Part shown: in pieces, positions 21,883-31,692 of the stretch | How the letters are laid out: every line of letters begins with the position of its first letter | Position numbering within the stretch: the first letter of the stretch is position 1 | Assembly: GCA_930367215.1 (NCBI GenBank) | Contig: OV884058.1 | Span: 170,544,478 to 170,608,477, forward strand | Reading direction: 5' to 3' | Origin: Pollenia angustigena | Taxonomy: Eukaryota > Arthropoda > Insecta > Diptera > Polleniidae | DNA: 64,000 bases | The notes under the pieces: model-generated | Seen by the model: only the letters and a program-made list of their open reading frames with translations | The model's database searches: none | What the model was told of the DNA's origin: nothing | Made by a program: the position numbers and the translations under genes

Positions 21883-22733
21883 TTTAAGAGAGAATGTTTA
21901 TAGGGGACATATCGCTGGCTAAATATTACAATGTTGTATGTAGCATTTTTTTATGATTTTCAGTTAGTAATGTTTTAGGGTTGCATTTTGTTACATAATT
22001 TTACTTGGAAATAATAGAATAAAAAAAACAGAATATAAACTTTATTTTCTACATATCGCACCTGTTCATCAAAAGTAACACAACTCAAAAAATTCTATTT
22101 TCCACTTTTTTGAAGGAAACAGTGTATAATTACCATATCTAACGACTGTAAAATTTTTGGTATTCTATTTGTAATATTTCATGAGAGAAATGCCTTTATG
22201 TCTTTCTTTGCGTACTCATATTGTTTGTTTTGATTCAATTAAAGAGTTGTAATTTTAGTTGCGTTGAAGTGTTCAAGGGTTATGGTGCTCAAATGAATCA
22301 GCGAAACTGTATTAATTCGAGTTGTGATTGTTTTCATGTTAAAAATCTGTTTATCAAAAGCTGTTGATTTTGGGTTGTGATAAGCATAACTTGAAATAAT
22401 ATTGACATGTAGATCAAAAAATTTCATGAAAACTGTATTAAATCAAAAATCCGTAATAATTTCGGAAAAAGGAAGAAGAGAAATAAATTTTGTGATTTTA
22501 TTGAAATATTAGTGAGTTTCCTTTATAACATTATATTTGTTTATAACAATAATTCCATCATATTGGCGGAATTAGTTTTTTGCCTCTACTGAAAACTTGT
22601 AAATTTTGAGTTGTGTTACTTTTGATGAACAGGTGCGATATGTTTTCTATTTCACATACAACCTTGTGATATTGAGCCAGCGATATGTCCCCTATAAACT
22701 CTCTCTCTCTCTCTCTCTTAAATAACGTGACTA
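21883..22733. repeat. large inverted repeat pair
   Basis: The left arm (21883-22098) and the right arm (22608-22733, reversed) share TTTATAGGGGACATATCGCTGG, GTTGTATGT, ACATATCGCACCTGTTC and ATCAAAAGTAACACAACTC. The left arm carries about 95 bp extra in the middle. The right arm includes a (CT)n run at 22698-22719. The loop between is plain. It may be a foldback element or two head-to-head copies. Confidence 0.75.
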
Positions 22734-22740
22734 CGACATA

Positions 22741-22949
22741 GGGTGCGTTCGTAAATGCATCACTGCGCTGCATCAGTGATTTAAAGTGGTTATATTTTTA
22801 TCAGTGAAGTAAATGTGGACCAAAAAATTGTGAAATACTCCACAAAAATAATAGTCACACAATAATAAAAGTTGTTATTATTCTTTTATCGCCCTTAAAA
22901 AAAGTTTGCTTTTCTGATGCAGCGCAGTGATGCATTTACGAACGTACCC
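22741..22949. mobile_element. 209-bp MITE, GGGTRCGTTCGTAAATGC family, copy 1
   Basis: Ends GGGTGCGTTCGTAAATGCAT... and ...ATGCATTTACGAACGTACCC are inverted for about 35 bp, including CACTGCGCTGCATCAG. ATA flanks both sides (22738-22740, 22950-22952). A longer copy is at 39754-40259 and end fragments lie near 40183 and 41840. Confidence 0.85.
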
Positions 22950-22959
22950 ATAGTTACTA

Positions 22960-23160
22960 AATTTTATGTCCATGCAAAAATTTGTGAGGGAGTTCGGGAG
23001 AGATATTTGTAAGGGAGCTATAATTAAATATGGACCGATCTTTACAAAATGTATTAATGCGATTTAGATTGCAATAAAACATGTTTGGAACTAAATAATA
23101 GCCATATATTTATGAATGGAAAATAGCAAAAAAAAAAACCAAATATGGATAAATTCTCAC
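22960..23160. repeat. fragment of muscoid-type repeat
   Basis: GGGAGCTATAATTAAATATGGACCGATC and nearby phrases are typical of dispersed muscoid repeats as I recall them, and resemble the ATATGGGGC units at 13.3-14.2 kb. Boundaries are unclear. Confidence 0.4.
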
Positions 23161-23446
23161 CATTTTCAATAGTCTTCGTTCTTGTGACAATTATAACTTA
23201 TGAATATAACAGCAATTCTGACATGCGAACTCAGTGTTCGATGTCTTTCGGTTTAAGTTCATGTTGCATCTACATTAAAGAATCATAACAGATTCAAACA
23301 AAAGGTAATTATTGGTTGGGTTACAACCAATGATATTCCATTTTACGCAGATCAAGCGCGATTATTGCTACCAATTCTTACACTTTTTATATGTATCCAA
23401 ACAACATTTAAAAACACTATTTTTAAAGCTTCGAAACAATATCTAA

Positions 23447-23895
23447 GGTCGTTTTTTTACATCTTACCGAAATCAAAAGTTAGGATTTTATCTAAAGCAT
23501 AAAAAGTGTTCCATTAAAGTTAAATTCTTATAATGGAACACTTTTAAACGGCCGATAAAATCCAACCTTTACCCCACGTCTCCATGCGCTTTCGATTAGA
23601 ACATGACATGACCATAACGCCGGCAGAGCAACGGTATAAATTTGTTCATGTTCATGTATGTGGCGAATACGTGTTGATGTTCATGTTCTGATTAACTACA
23701 AAATACATTGTATGGCCAACATCATGGCGCACATGGATGCTAAGACGAATGTTTAGGCAACGATGGCAGCACATGGACGAAACATGAACATGAACAGTCT
23801 ACACGAGTAGAATTCATGTACGACATGCTGTTCTTACCAAGTTGATGGATGGTGAAGACGGGTAGTTAACTATCGGTAAGTTGGGAAAACGGGGG
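23447..23895. mobile_element. Harbinger-like MITE, GGCCCGTTTTC family, copy 1
   Basis: Left end GGTCGTTTTTTTACATCTTACCGA and right end complement CCCCCGTTTTCCCAACTTACCGATAG are inverted, with TAA on both sides (23444-23446, 23896-23898). The two arms also pair over AGTGTTCCATT/AATGGAACACT in the centre. It was later split by another MITE at 23572-23863. Sister copies: 27358-27576 and 31130-31692. A three-base TAA/TTA duplication suits PIF/Harbinger. Confidence 0.75.
23572..23863. mobile_element. MITE with CACGTCTCCA ends, copy 1
   Basis: A block from CCCCACGTCTCCATGCGC to GAAGACGGGTAG repeats at 45332-45652 at high identity across its whole length, including GCCAACATCATGGCGCAC and GACGAATGTTTAGGCAACG. 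Weak inverted ends ACCCxxCGTCTyCA. It interrupts the right arm of a Harbinger-like MITE. It is 35 bp or so shorter than copy 2. It contains many CATGAACATG/GTTCATGTTC palindromic words. Confidence 0.8.
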
Positions 23896-24080
23896 TAAAA
23901 GTAGTTTAAGATGGAGCATATCTTTCATTTACTTTAAAAACGATTTACTAATATATACTTTAATAAGTTTGATTAAGCAAATTCGCAACCTTTGGTAAAA
24001 AAAAGAATTAAGATTTGGTAAGAAATACGAGTAAGTCGTCTCACGGTTCAATATGTAGTTTGTAAATCAAACTAGTTATG

Positions 24081-24442
24081 CTTCGTTCACAATCAAAGAA
24101 ACATTTTCACTTGGTGTTCATAATAGAGCAACAATTTCTTTTGCAACCACACACATTTTGCATTGAGAAACCGTTTGCAAATTTTAGTCACAACAACGTT
24201 ATGCATTTATTATTATTTTTGACAACATTATGTTAAAATTTTCATTCAAAACTAAATAAAATAACTTTAAACGTCAGAAACAATTTCACACAAATTGCTG
24301 CTGAAGTTCTAGTTGAACCAATTTTTAAAAAAAAACTTAAGTTACATTTTTGTTTGAAAAATGAAAGGAAAATATATGAAATAATTTGGGAAGAAATAAG
24401 ATAGAAGAAAAAACGAAATTGTTGCTCTTATTGTGAACGAAG
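24081..24442. mobile_element. 362-bp MITE candidate
   Basis: CTTCGTTCACAAT at the left and ATTGTGAACGAAG at the right are inverted; inside each, AGAGCAACAATTTC and GAAATTGTTGCTCTTA also pair. There is an extra GTGTTCATAA near-duplicate in the left arm. No clear target duplication. Confidence 0.6.
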
Positions 24443-24469
24443 TTTTATGATTTAACGTTATCAATTTGA

Positions 24470-24475
24470 TTTATT
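24470..24475 (-). terminator. poly(A) signal for the candidate terminal exon
   Basis: TTTATT on the plus strand reads AATAAA on the minus strand, about 140 nt downstream of the stop codon at 24616-24618. This fits a short fly 3' UTR, but AATAAA is common at this base composition. Confidence 0.35.
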
Positions 24476-24615
24476 TAGTGAAGTAAAGCTGCTTGCAATT
24501 AGTTTTATAAAAACTGTAAGGGCACTTAGAAAGCTTGACAGTTCGTAGGTCAAACTTATTTAGTCTCATTAGCATTTGTAAAACCTTCTACAAGCGAAGC
24601 GGTCAGGATACACAG

Positions 24616-24730
24616 CTACAGCAGGCGCTCGATATCAAGATCAATAAAGTCGTCCTCCTGATCTAATTGCATTTCCTCTGAGTGCGCCTCAACACGGTTA
24701 TCATTTTTAGGCATTAATCCAGATTTCAGC
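24616..24730 (-). CDS. candidate 3'-terminal coding exon, unknown gene
   Basis: On the minus strand an acceptor (TTCTAATG branch-like site, then AAAAAAAGCAG ending at 24731) leads into an open frame that closes at TAG (24618-24616). The exon would enter with one base completing a codon, then read LKSGLMPKNDNRVEAHS and an acidic tail EEMQLDQEDDFIDLDIERLL. Codon use is mixed and G/C-rich (CGT, GAG, GCG, CAC, CAG, GAC, CTG), unlike neighbouring AT filler, and the tail has a D/E-rich hydrophobic-ending shape common in nuclear proteins. I do not recognise the protein. Upstream exons would lie at higher coordinates or outside the window. The frame stays open to an ATG at 24822, so an unspliced short ORF is the alternative. 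Confidence 0.4.
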
Positions 24731-24822
24731 CTGCTTTTTTTAAACATTAGAAGAACCGGATAATAAAATAAATTCACCCTTATCGTGGTTGGCAAATTTA
24801 AAAATTTATTGTTTTCGATCAA

Positions 24823-25640
24823 AAGATGTTCTAATTATTATTTTATATTTTCATTTTGTTACTAGAGAAAATGTTAAAACAAATACTATTTCTTTATTTA
24901 ATCCCATTAACATATTTAATAAGATATAGAAAGAGAATCCAAAGAGTTTTTATAAAATTAACACTTTGTCACCTCATTAATATTCACCATAAAATAAACT
25001 TTATAACAAGCCCTGTAGTTGAAATTTACATTCGACGACGACATGTATAAAATAAACTTAAAAATCTTTTTAACAATTTAGAACAAAAAAAAAAAAAAAA
25101 AACAATAGAAAATAAAAGTGAGAATTATAACAAAAAATAAACAAAAGTAACAAACAAATTAGTAAATAACAAAAAAAAAAAGTTACAAAGAAATTAGTAA
25201 ACCTTTAGAAATCACATTATAAAGCTCAAAAAAATTAACATTTAAAACTACAAAAATTACCTCATTCAAAAAATATGAACAATCTTAAGCCCACAGCACG
25301 TACACCTGATTTGTGGTTTTCTGGTTGAAAAAACCTTTTTTTTAATTCTTTTATCCATATCGCTAATAAACATGGGCCGAAAAATAAAAAGAGGTGTTTT
25401 TAAGAAATTAGTTATTTAAATTTAAAAAATAATAAAAATATGCCGTAATTGTCAAAAAGCATTTTGTATTGTAAAACATTTTTGTTGTCAAATTGTAAAC
25501 AAAATCTAAACTGCTTTAGATAAACTTAAGGTTATATTTAAATTAAGTTAATGTTTGTTAATCCCAGCGGCAAAAGTATATGTTCAGCCGCCATTTTTAA
25601 AGAGAAGCAGCATTTAATTTGTGTTCTTCTCTATGAATGT
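24823..25640. other. AT-rich stretch, nothing recognised
   Basis: Long A-rich runs at 25085-25102 and 25170-25180. ORF 24856-25050 has no motif. Nothing delimited. Confidence 0.4.
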
Positions 25641-25815
25641 GTACCTCAGGGTTGATAAAGTTGGTACAATTGTACTTTTTTTGGTACAATTCAAAACTAA
25701 AAAGTACGCTGGTACCCCCGTGACTCATTTGGTACTATTTCCAAATTTATCAAACCTACATACATATTTATAATTGATAAAAATGGAAACTCGTATTTAC
25801 TGTCCAATGAATATA
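25641..25815. repeat. GGTACAATT/AAGTAC motif cluster
   Basis: GGTACAATTGTACTTTTTTTGGTACAATT and further GGTAC words (25660-25735) resemble the motif clusters at 32.7-33.1 kb and 59-60.6 kb that accompany Helitron-like ends. Non-coding. Confidence 0.4.
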
Positions 25816-25973
25816 AGCGGAGTTTAGTGTTTGGTGCAAATAGTCTTGCAAAAATACAAAATGTCGTAGCTTTTTTATGAAATTTAAGGGAAACTCCATT
25901 TTTTGTTGTTGGATTTAACAAAACAGCTATGATATTTTTGCAAAACCATTTGCACCAAACACTGAACTCCGCT
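25816..25973. mobile_element. 158-bp palindromic MITE, AGCGGAGTTxAGT ends
   Basis: AGCGGAGTTTAGTGTTTGG at the left and CCAAACACTGAACTCCGCT at the right are inverted; TGCAAATxxTxTTGCAAAA follows in both arms. The internal ATTTTTTGTTGTTGGATTT phrase recurs at 63590 in a second, partial copy. It interrupts a reverse ORF (see 25974-26177). Confidence 0.75.
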
Positions 25974-26177
25974 ATTGTGAATAGATTTTTGCATTTGATC
26001 ATTGAACGATTGCTTATGCCACATTCTAAATTTAGTATCAGCGGCAGCATATAAGCGTGCATTTTCTAATGATATTGACAAGTTTTTAAAAGATATTGGA
26101 AACCACTTCTGCAAACGTTCTACATAGTAGAAAAGACGACTTCCTCTCAATTCAAGATTATTTTGGAACGAATTCAT
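25974..26177 (-). other. coding-like minus-strand fragment, unrecognised
   Basis: From an ATG at 26177 an open frame continues for about 68 codons to the MITE edge at 25973. Its sequence (for example LELRGSRLFYYVERLQKW and NARLYAAADTKFRMWHKQ) has balanced composition not expected from AT filler. I do not recognise it. The MITE truncates it, and no start or partner exon is clear upstream. It could be a transposase or host-gene relic. Confidence 0.3.
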
Positions 26178-26298
26178 AATATTTTCAAATATTCGTCAAC
26201 ATGATGATTGGCACGTCAATTATTATTTTACTCCGAACATAAACAAATTATGTAGCGCAGTTTTTCATTTAAATTCATTTTTTATTGAATATAACACT

Positions 26299-26581
26299 CG
26301 GGTTGCGGACTCGAGGGTCTGATAGGATTCGTAATGGGAGTGGCCTGGCTGCGCGATAAGAGACTGGGTGCTGGCCGTCCATAGGACAAATTTGATTGAG
26401 TAGGATTTCTCTCGGATTGGGTCAGAAACTTTTATTTCCTATCTATCTTTTTATCTGTCTGATGCTTTCGTTCTTTATTTCACCTTTTTTCCATCTCTAC
26501 ATATCTATTTCTAAATAAGGCGTCTCTGGGTGACGGTGTGAAGGGGACTTCACACCAGCCTTTCTACTTACCTACCTACCT
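26299..26581. mobile_element. GC-rich insertion with 11-bp direct duplication
   Basis: AATATAACACT occurs exactly at 26288-26298 and 26582-26592, flanking 283 bp that are much richer in G/C than the surroundings. The insert opens CGGGTTGCGGACTCGAGGG and closes in TACTTACCTACCTACCT. A strong hairpin (GGTGTGAAG with CTTCACACC) lies at 26535-26556. There is no ORF. The 11-bp duplication plus a short tandem tail suggests target-primed insertion of a SINE or a 5'-truncated non-LTR element. I found no convincing Pol III A and B boxes. Confidence 0.7.
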
Positions 26582-26592
26582 AATATAACACT

Positions 26593-27115
26593 AGGAACTT
26601 TCTTCTTAAATTCTAGAAACTTTTCATTAAAAAGCGCAAAAAAATTTCAAATAAAAAAAAATCAATTGTTTACAGTTTATGTTAAACATTATTTCTATTG
26701 TTGGATTGTTGTAGTTGCGCGCAGACCTACTAATTGGGCCATGAATGATTTCTCCAAAAAATGTTTAAGCAATTATTTCGCGACATATGGTGTTAGTCTG
26801 GTTTCACACAATCAATGGTTTCTTGAATAATGTTTAAGTTTATTGTAAGGAGGGGATGAGAACATGATAGCAAAGTGAAAAAGACAGGGTTTACAAAGCA
26901 AGATTTACTGTGATTGAAACTGAAAAAGTGACAATCAGTTTATCAATATGTAGTATGAAATGGGAATTTAGAAAATTTAAACGAAACCTTGTTGGCAAAA
27001 ACTTTTTGTTTTATTTATGGGCGGATGCTTAATTAGCACACGAAATTAATTTTTTTTGTCTTTTTTCTCCTCAAGTCAAGAGAGGTAGTCTACTATCAAT
27101 GGTAAAAAAAAAAAA
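26593..27115. other. unassigned stretch
   Basis: Ordinary AT-rich sequence ending in an A-run of 18 at 27103-27120. Nothing supported. Confidence 0.35.
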
Positions 27116-27120
27116 AAAAA

Positions 27121-27242
27121 CTAAATGACGCAGCTTAAGAAAATTTTGACAGGAGTCAACTGACAGATGCTTGTTGACAGTAAAAAACTAAATGACGCAG
27201 CTTAAGAAAATTTTGACAGGAGTCAACTGACAGATGCTTGAG
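27121..27242. repeat. 67-bp tandem duplication
   Basis: CTAAATGACGCAGCTTAAG starts at 27121 and again at 27188, and the two copies are identical for about 55 bp to CAGATGCTTG. The perfect identity suggests a recent duplication. CTGACAG/CTGTCA words lie at the copy ends. Confidence 0.9.
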
Positions 27243-27357
27243 CAGTAACTCTCTTTCCGTTAAATGGTGGGAAATTTAAAAAGTCAAGTATATTTAAGAA
27301 CACTCAAAAATATTTTTATATCAGTTTTATTCTTGTACTTTTTATAGCACGGCCTTA

Positions 27358-27576
27358 GGCCATTTTTTACAACTTACCGATAGCTAAAGGTAGGATTTTA
27401 TCGGTCATATAAACAGTGTTCCATTATTACAACTTTATTTTTACCTACCAGATAGGATGAACCTAAATTTATTTTATCGCTCCCTTTAGGAAAAAGTAAA
27501 GTTTTAATAATGGAAAACTTTTTATAAGGCCGGTTAAAGTCTACTTTTAGCAATCGATAAGTTGCGAAAACGGGCC
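27358..27576. mobile_element. Harbinger-like MITE, GGCCCGTTTTC family, copy 2
   Basis: Starts GGCCATTTTTTACAACTTACCGAT and ends, in complement, GGCCCGTTTTCGCAACTTATCGAT. The arms pair for about 70 bp through TAAAxGTAG and the TTCCATTATTA region. TTA duplicates flank it exactly (27355-27357, 27577-27579). Non-coding, 219 bp. Confidence 0.88.
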
Positions 27577-27579
27577 TTA

Positions 27580-28919
27580 ATTGAAGTTTTAATGACCAAA
27601 CTTGAAAAATACGACGACGAATTACATTCTGCTGCTTTCAATACCAGATTTTGCATTAATCCGAAATAAAACGTTTTAAAAAGCGTGTTTCAGAAATGTG
27701 GTAATTTTTTTAGGTAATTGTCTAAATCATAATTTTAAAACGGGGTCGTGTTCCTCATCTAGTTTAAAAAAGTTAAACAAAGTTTTGGCTTTATTATTGT
27801 TGTTGAACAAGACTTGCTCAAAAGTGACATTGTGAACCACATTCTGTACGATATAAATTAAAATATAATATCTTAGCACTGCGAATACTTTCCAAGTAAG
27901 TTTTTAACATTTGAAACTTTAAATGGTTGCATTTTGCTTCTTAAAAATATGATGTCGAGTTTAGGAGATGATAAGCCGCCAGTTTTCTATAGTTTTTTTT
28001 TTTTGTTGGAAATTAAGAATCCAAATCAGCTTTAATTTTCTTTAAAACTTGTTTTTCGGGCAAATTCAGTTGGGAAAAGAGTTACTTTTTCTTCTTAGTT
28101 TTGAAACAAAACCAAAATTTTTGGAATTTGTTTTTGATTTGAATGCTATGTGAAAGAATGAGTTCTTAATTTAATCGAAGGACCAACTATAGCAACATTA
28201 AAAAAAAAAAAACGGAACCATTAAACCGAATAACCAGATTTATTGCTTATTATTTTAGGTTTTACAAAACCAGCAAATAAATGTAGAATTTTGCAGAAAA
28301 TTAATTAAACTTTTAAAGAAAACGATTTTTGTTTTAAAAATTTGCAGTCACTCTGTGTAAAATGTTTGTATGGGTACATCGATTTTGTAAGGTGTGGAAT
28401 TTACAATATAAAAATTATTTTGACGTTTGATTTATTTAATAAATATTTATATTGTCAATCAATATTTAATATAGACAATATTAAGTCATGGGATACTTGA
28501 AATGCTGAAATAATACTTTATTTCTTCAAGTGCCTAAGTATGTACTCGTAATAAAAAAGTCTTTAAAAAATTATTGTTTTAATGAAATTTTCGTGTTTAA
28601 GACTTATGCCTGTATTCACAAAATTTTTTTTAAATGTAATAAAGGTTTAAACAACGTTTATTAAATTTAATAATCGGGGGTTAAGGCCTTACTTTAATAT
28701 GCTTATGCAACTTAAAAACCTTTAACGCTTAGTTGCAAACATTTGTACTTTCCTTAAAATATCAATATTATAGTTGTACACATATGATTATGTGTATTCG
28801 CACATTTGCTTATGTAATCTTAATCACATTATAGTTAGCCATTTAAGATTTACAATGGACGTGTGACAAAAAGACAAAAGTGCCTAAGTTGATTTAAAGA
28901 AAATTTGAGATCTTCACGT
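27580..28919. other. AT-rich stretch, nothing recognised
   Basis: Plain AT-rich DNA, with A-runs near 28200. No delimited repeat or coding frame I can support. Confidence 0.4.
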
Positions 28920-29324
28920 TTAAAACTTTAATGAGCAAAATGCTTTTTTGCTTATCTTTTTAAATATTAATAAAAATTTGGAATAATCCAATATATCTTC
29001 CTTAAGCTTTCGCATCCTATGCAGAGGAATTAATTTAGTTAAACAAAGCATGTTACATGCCCAAAAGTGTAGTATGACTCGTAGAAAGGGAAAATAAGGT
29101 ACTATTTCTACTTTTATAAGCATCACAAGCAGCGTTTGAATAAATCTGCTGAGTTTAACAAACAAATTTTTATTTTTACTTGCGGCGATATCGGCGATAT
29201 GAAAAGCTTGTATTGCTTTGACGCAAAAATCCGTGATGAGGAACAAAACTTTATTTTTACTTGTAAGGTGTGAAAAGCATTCAATGCGTTGACGCAAAAA
29301 CGCGTGGTTTGTTTGGACCTCCAT
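28920..29324 (-). other. 134-codon minus-strand ORF with internal duplication
   Basis: The ORF contains an internal direct repeat: TTTATTTTTACTTG...GAAAAGC...TTGACGCAAAAA occurs around 29168-29235 and 29251-29300. The protein therefore repeats a K-N-K segment followed by a ...RI/AIQAFH... segment. I know no family that fits. Upstream is another forward ORF on the opposite strand. It may be chance, but it is the longest reverse frame in this part of the window. Confidence 0.2.
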
Positions 29325-30052
29325 CGTTTACATCCAATTTCTTTTTCGTTTAGTAAATTTTTTTGTTTTTTTTCTCCTTATTTCTTTTACGTTACAAAAA
29401 TGTTTACAATAGAAACCGAAAGCTTTAACTTTAAAACATTAATTTCAATGTCAGTTTTATTTTTGTCCAAAAATTATAATTATCTTTTCTCGACTTTAAA
29501 TTAGAAAACTGGTTTCTTTTTACGAACAAAAGCAACAACAATATAATTTATTGAATACAAAAAAATAATTAATAAAATAAACAGTTAAAAAACTAAATTA
29601 AATACATAAACAATAAAAACAATTCGTTGAAAAAAAGCCTGTGAACATGAATGTAGACAAAATTTAAATTTATCAATGAATGATTAAAAAAAAAAAATTA
29701 TAATATGGATTAACCCATTTGGCGAACTGTGTGGTCAGAAAAGTCTAATTGGGGTTAAGAGGGGATTTGGTAAAACCATCATTTATTTTGGTTGAAAAAG
29801 CCTTCGATTTATTAATTGGGGAAATTGTTGAACTATTTTTAATTTTGTTATTTTTAATTTTGTTATGAGAAATTGTAATTTTAGATAATCATTGATTTTG
29901 TTTTGTAACAATTGGTTAAATAACACTGCTATGTAAGTTAAAATTTTTGGAAAGACCACCTCTTCTTATACATTGTGTTGGCACGAAGGTCACAAATTTA
30001 TCAAACAAATAGTTTTCCAGCTTTTTTGGTTTTTACAGACCCCAATATGTGA
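29325..30052. other. AT-rich stretch, nothing recognised
   Basis: A-rich runs and no delimited element. ATTTTTAATTTTGTT is tandemly doubled at about 29838-29865. Confidence 0.35.
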
Positions 30053-30560
30053 AATGTATGACCATCTTAATCATTCTAACATACCCACCCGCTATATCCA
30101 TTCCTTAAGGGAGCTCACATACAAAATGTTGAATGCAGACTAGAAATATATTGAAGAAAAAGTACCATAAATGACCAGGAGTCGCCCATAGGGGAATTAA
30201 ATGTATGACCGACCGCAATTACTTTTTTGTCCCTAACATTTTTCCAAAACATACTTGCCCTTTATCTCCAGCCGTTAAGGGGGCTCCCATACAAATATTG
30301 CGGTTTATTAAAATTCTTAAATTTGGCGCCTGCGGAGCCTAGGATGCCCCTAGATGGGTCAAAAGTATGACCAACCCAACTTTATTTTTCATCTCGAATC
30401 ATTTATTTCTTACATACCTATGCGCTATCTTCATTCCTTAAGGGGACTCCCATACAAAATGTTCAATGCATACTGAAGAAAAAGTCCCATAAATGCCCAG
30501 CAGTCGCCCCTAGTGGGACAAAATGTATGACCGACCTTAATTAGTTTTTTGCCCTTAACA
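30053..30560. repeat. degenerate ~155-bp tandem repeat
   Basis: AAATGTATGACCxxCC starts near 30053, 30199, 30361 and 30521. Between them recur TTAAGGGxxCTCCCATACAAA, GACTxxAAAxAxATTGAAGAAAAAG and GTCGCCCxTAGxGG. Spacing is 146, 162 and 160 bp. A lone related piece (AAGGGGGGCTTCCATACAAATACTG) is at about 32008. Non-coding, similar in style to other muscoid repeats. Confidence 0.75.
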
Positions 30561-30871
30561 TTTTTTATTCATTAATTGATATAGAATTGATAGAAAGAAA
30601 CAGTAAATGCTAGAAAGAGCAAACTTTAAAAAATGTAAACAAAGTTTTTTAGTGTTTTTTTTCTTGTTATGGTTTTGTTTCAGGGATGACGTTGAGAATT
30701 TTTTAAATTGTACCTTTAACTTTTAAAAATTGTACTTTTTTACCCTTATTGTACTAAAAGATTTTTTTAATTGAAATTAATTTTATTTATGTTCTTAAAA
30801 AAAACCACAAAAATGTATTATAAATCTTAGTTTAAAAAGTATCGACAAAAAAGTACAATTAAAACAACTAA

Positions 30872-31036
30872 AGCCTATAGTACACGGAATGTAAAACGCG
30901 ACATGCGCATGTGGTTCTGACGTAATTTTGACGTCACTACAAAGCCACAACAGCCAGTTTGTATTGTGTGATAATGACAAAATTACGTCAGAACCACATG
31001 CGCATGTGGCTTTTTACATTTCGTGTACTATAGGCT
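30872..31036. mobile_element. Harbinger-like MITE, AGCCTATAGTACACG family, copy 1
   Basis: 165 bp with about 60-bp inverted ends: AGCCTATAGTACACGGAATG and its complement, then the palindrome CACATGCGCATGTG and TTCTGACGTAATTTTG. TAA flanks both ends exactly (30869-30871, 31037-31039). The copies of ORFs on both strands here are reflections of the palindrome. A second copy is at 42380-42509. Confidence 0.9.
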
Positions 31037-31129
31037 TAAGCCATTCCTGTTCTGTTAATTTTATTAAATGTTGCCAACTTTTTGTTTATGAGAAACCTAA
31101 AAACAACGGCTGATTCAGCAACACTTTTA

Positions 31130-31692
31130 GGCCCGTTTTCACGACTTAACGATAGTTAAATGTAGGAAGTTATCGAACAGATAATGAGTTTTTAATTATC
31201 ACAAGTTCCCTTTAATCTAAAAGTGAAGGATAAGGTAAAGAGAGGAACGTTCTATCTTTAACTTTTGTCGTAAGGTTTAGATTTGAGATTGCCATATTAT
31301 ATTCACATATTTTTTATGTATGGCAACTCCAAGCATACGTATATTTTGTAAATGAATAACAAAATCGTATTTTGACAAATAAAATTTACAAAATGTTAAA
31401 TTCGCGTTTACGCGGTATTTCATTAATATTTTGCATTGTTAAAAAATATTTGTGCACACAAAAATTTAAAATGAGAAAAGAAAAAGAAAGTATGTAGTTG
31501 CCAGTTCGTATTTTTATTTTAACAAAAATAATCGGTATTTACTTAATTATTGCCACATTTTTAAAAATGTTAAGTTTATTTTATACAGAAGTTGTGAAAA
31601 CGAAAAATAGTTGAAGGTAACTTTATTCCTCACTAGTGCTAAAGGTACCATTAACTATTTCGATCTTTAAAGGTAAGTCGTGAAAACGGGCC
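31130..31692. mobile_element. Harbinger-like MITE, GGCCCGTTTTC family, copy 3
   Basis: Begins GGCCCGTTTTCACGACTTA and ends TAAGTCGTGAAAACGGGCC, a perfect 19-bp terminal inverted repeat. TTA flanks both ends (31127-31129, 31693-31695). The 563-bp interior has no transposase. This is the best preserved terminus of the family in the window. Confidence 0.92.

Noticed and set aside
30795..31113. Two near-identical ORFs on opposite strands
   Set aside because: They are the two arms of a palindromic MITE read in each direction.
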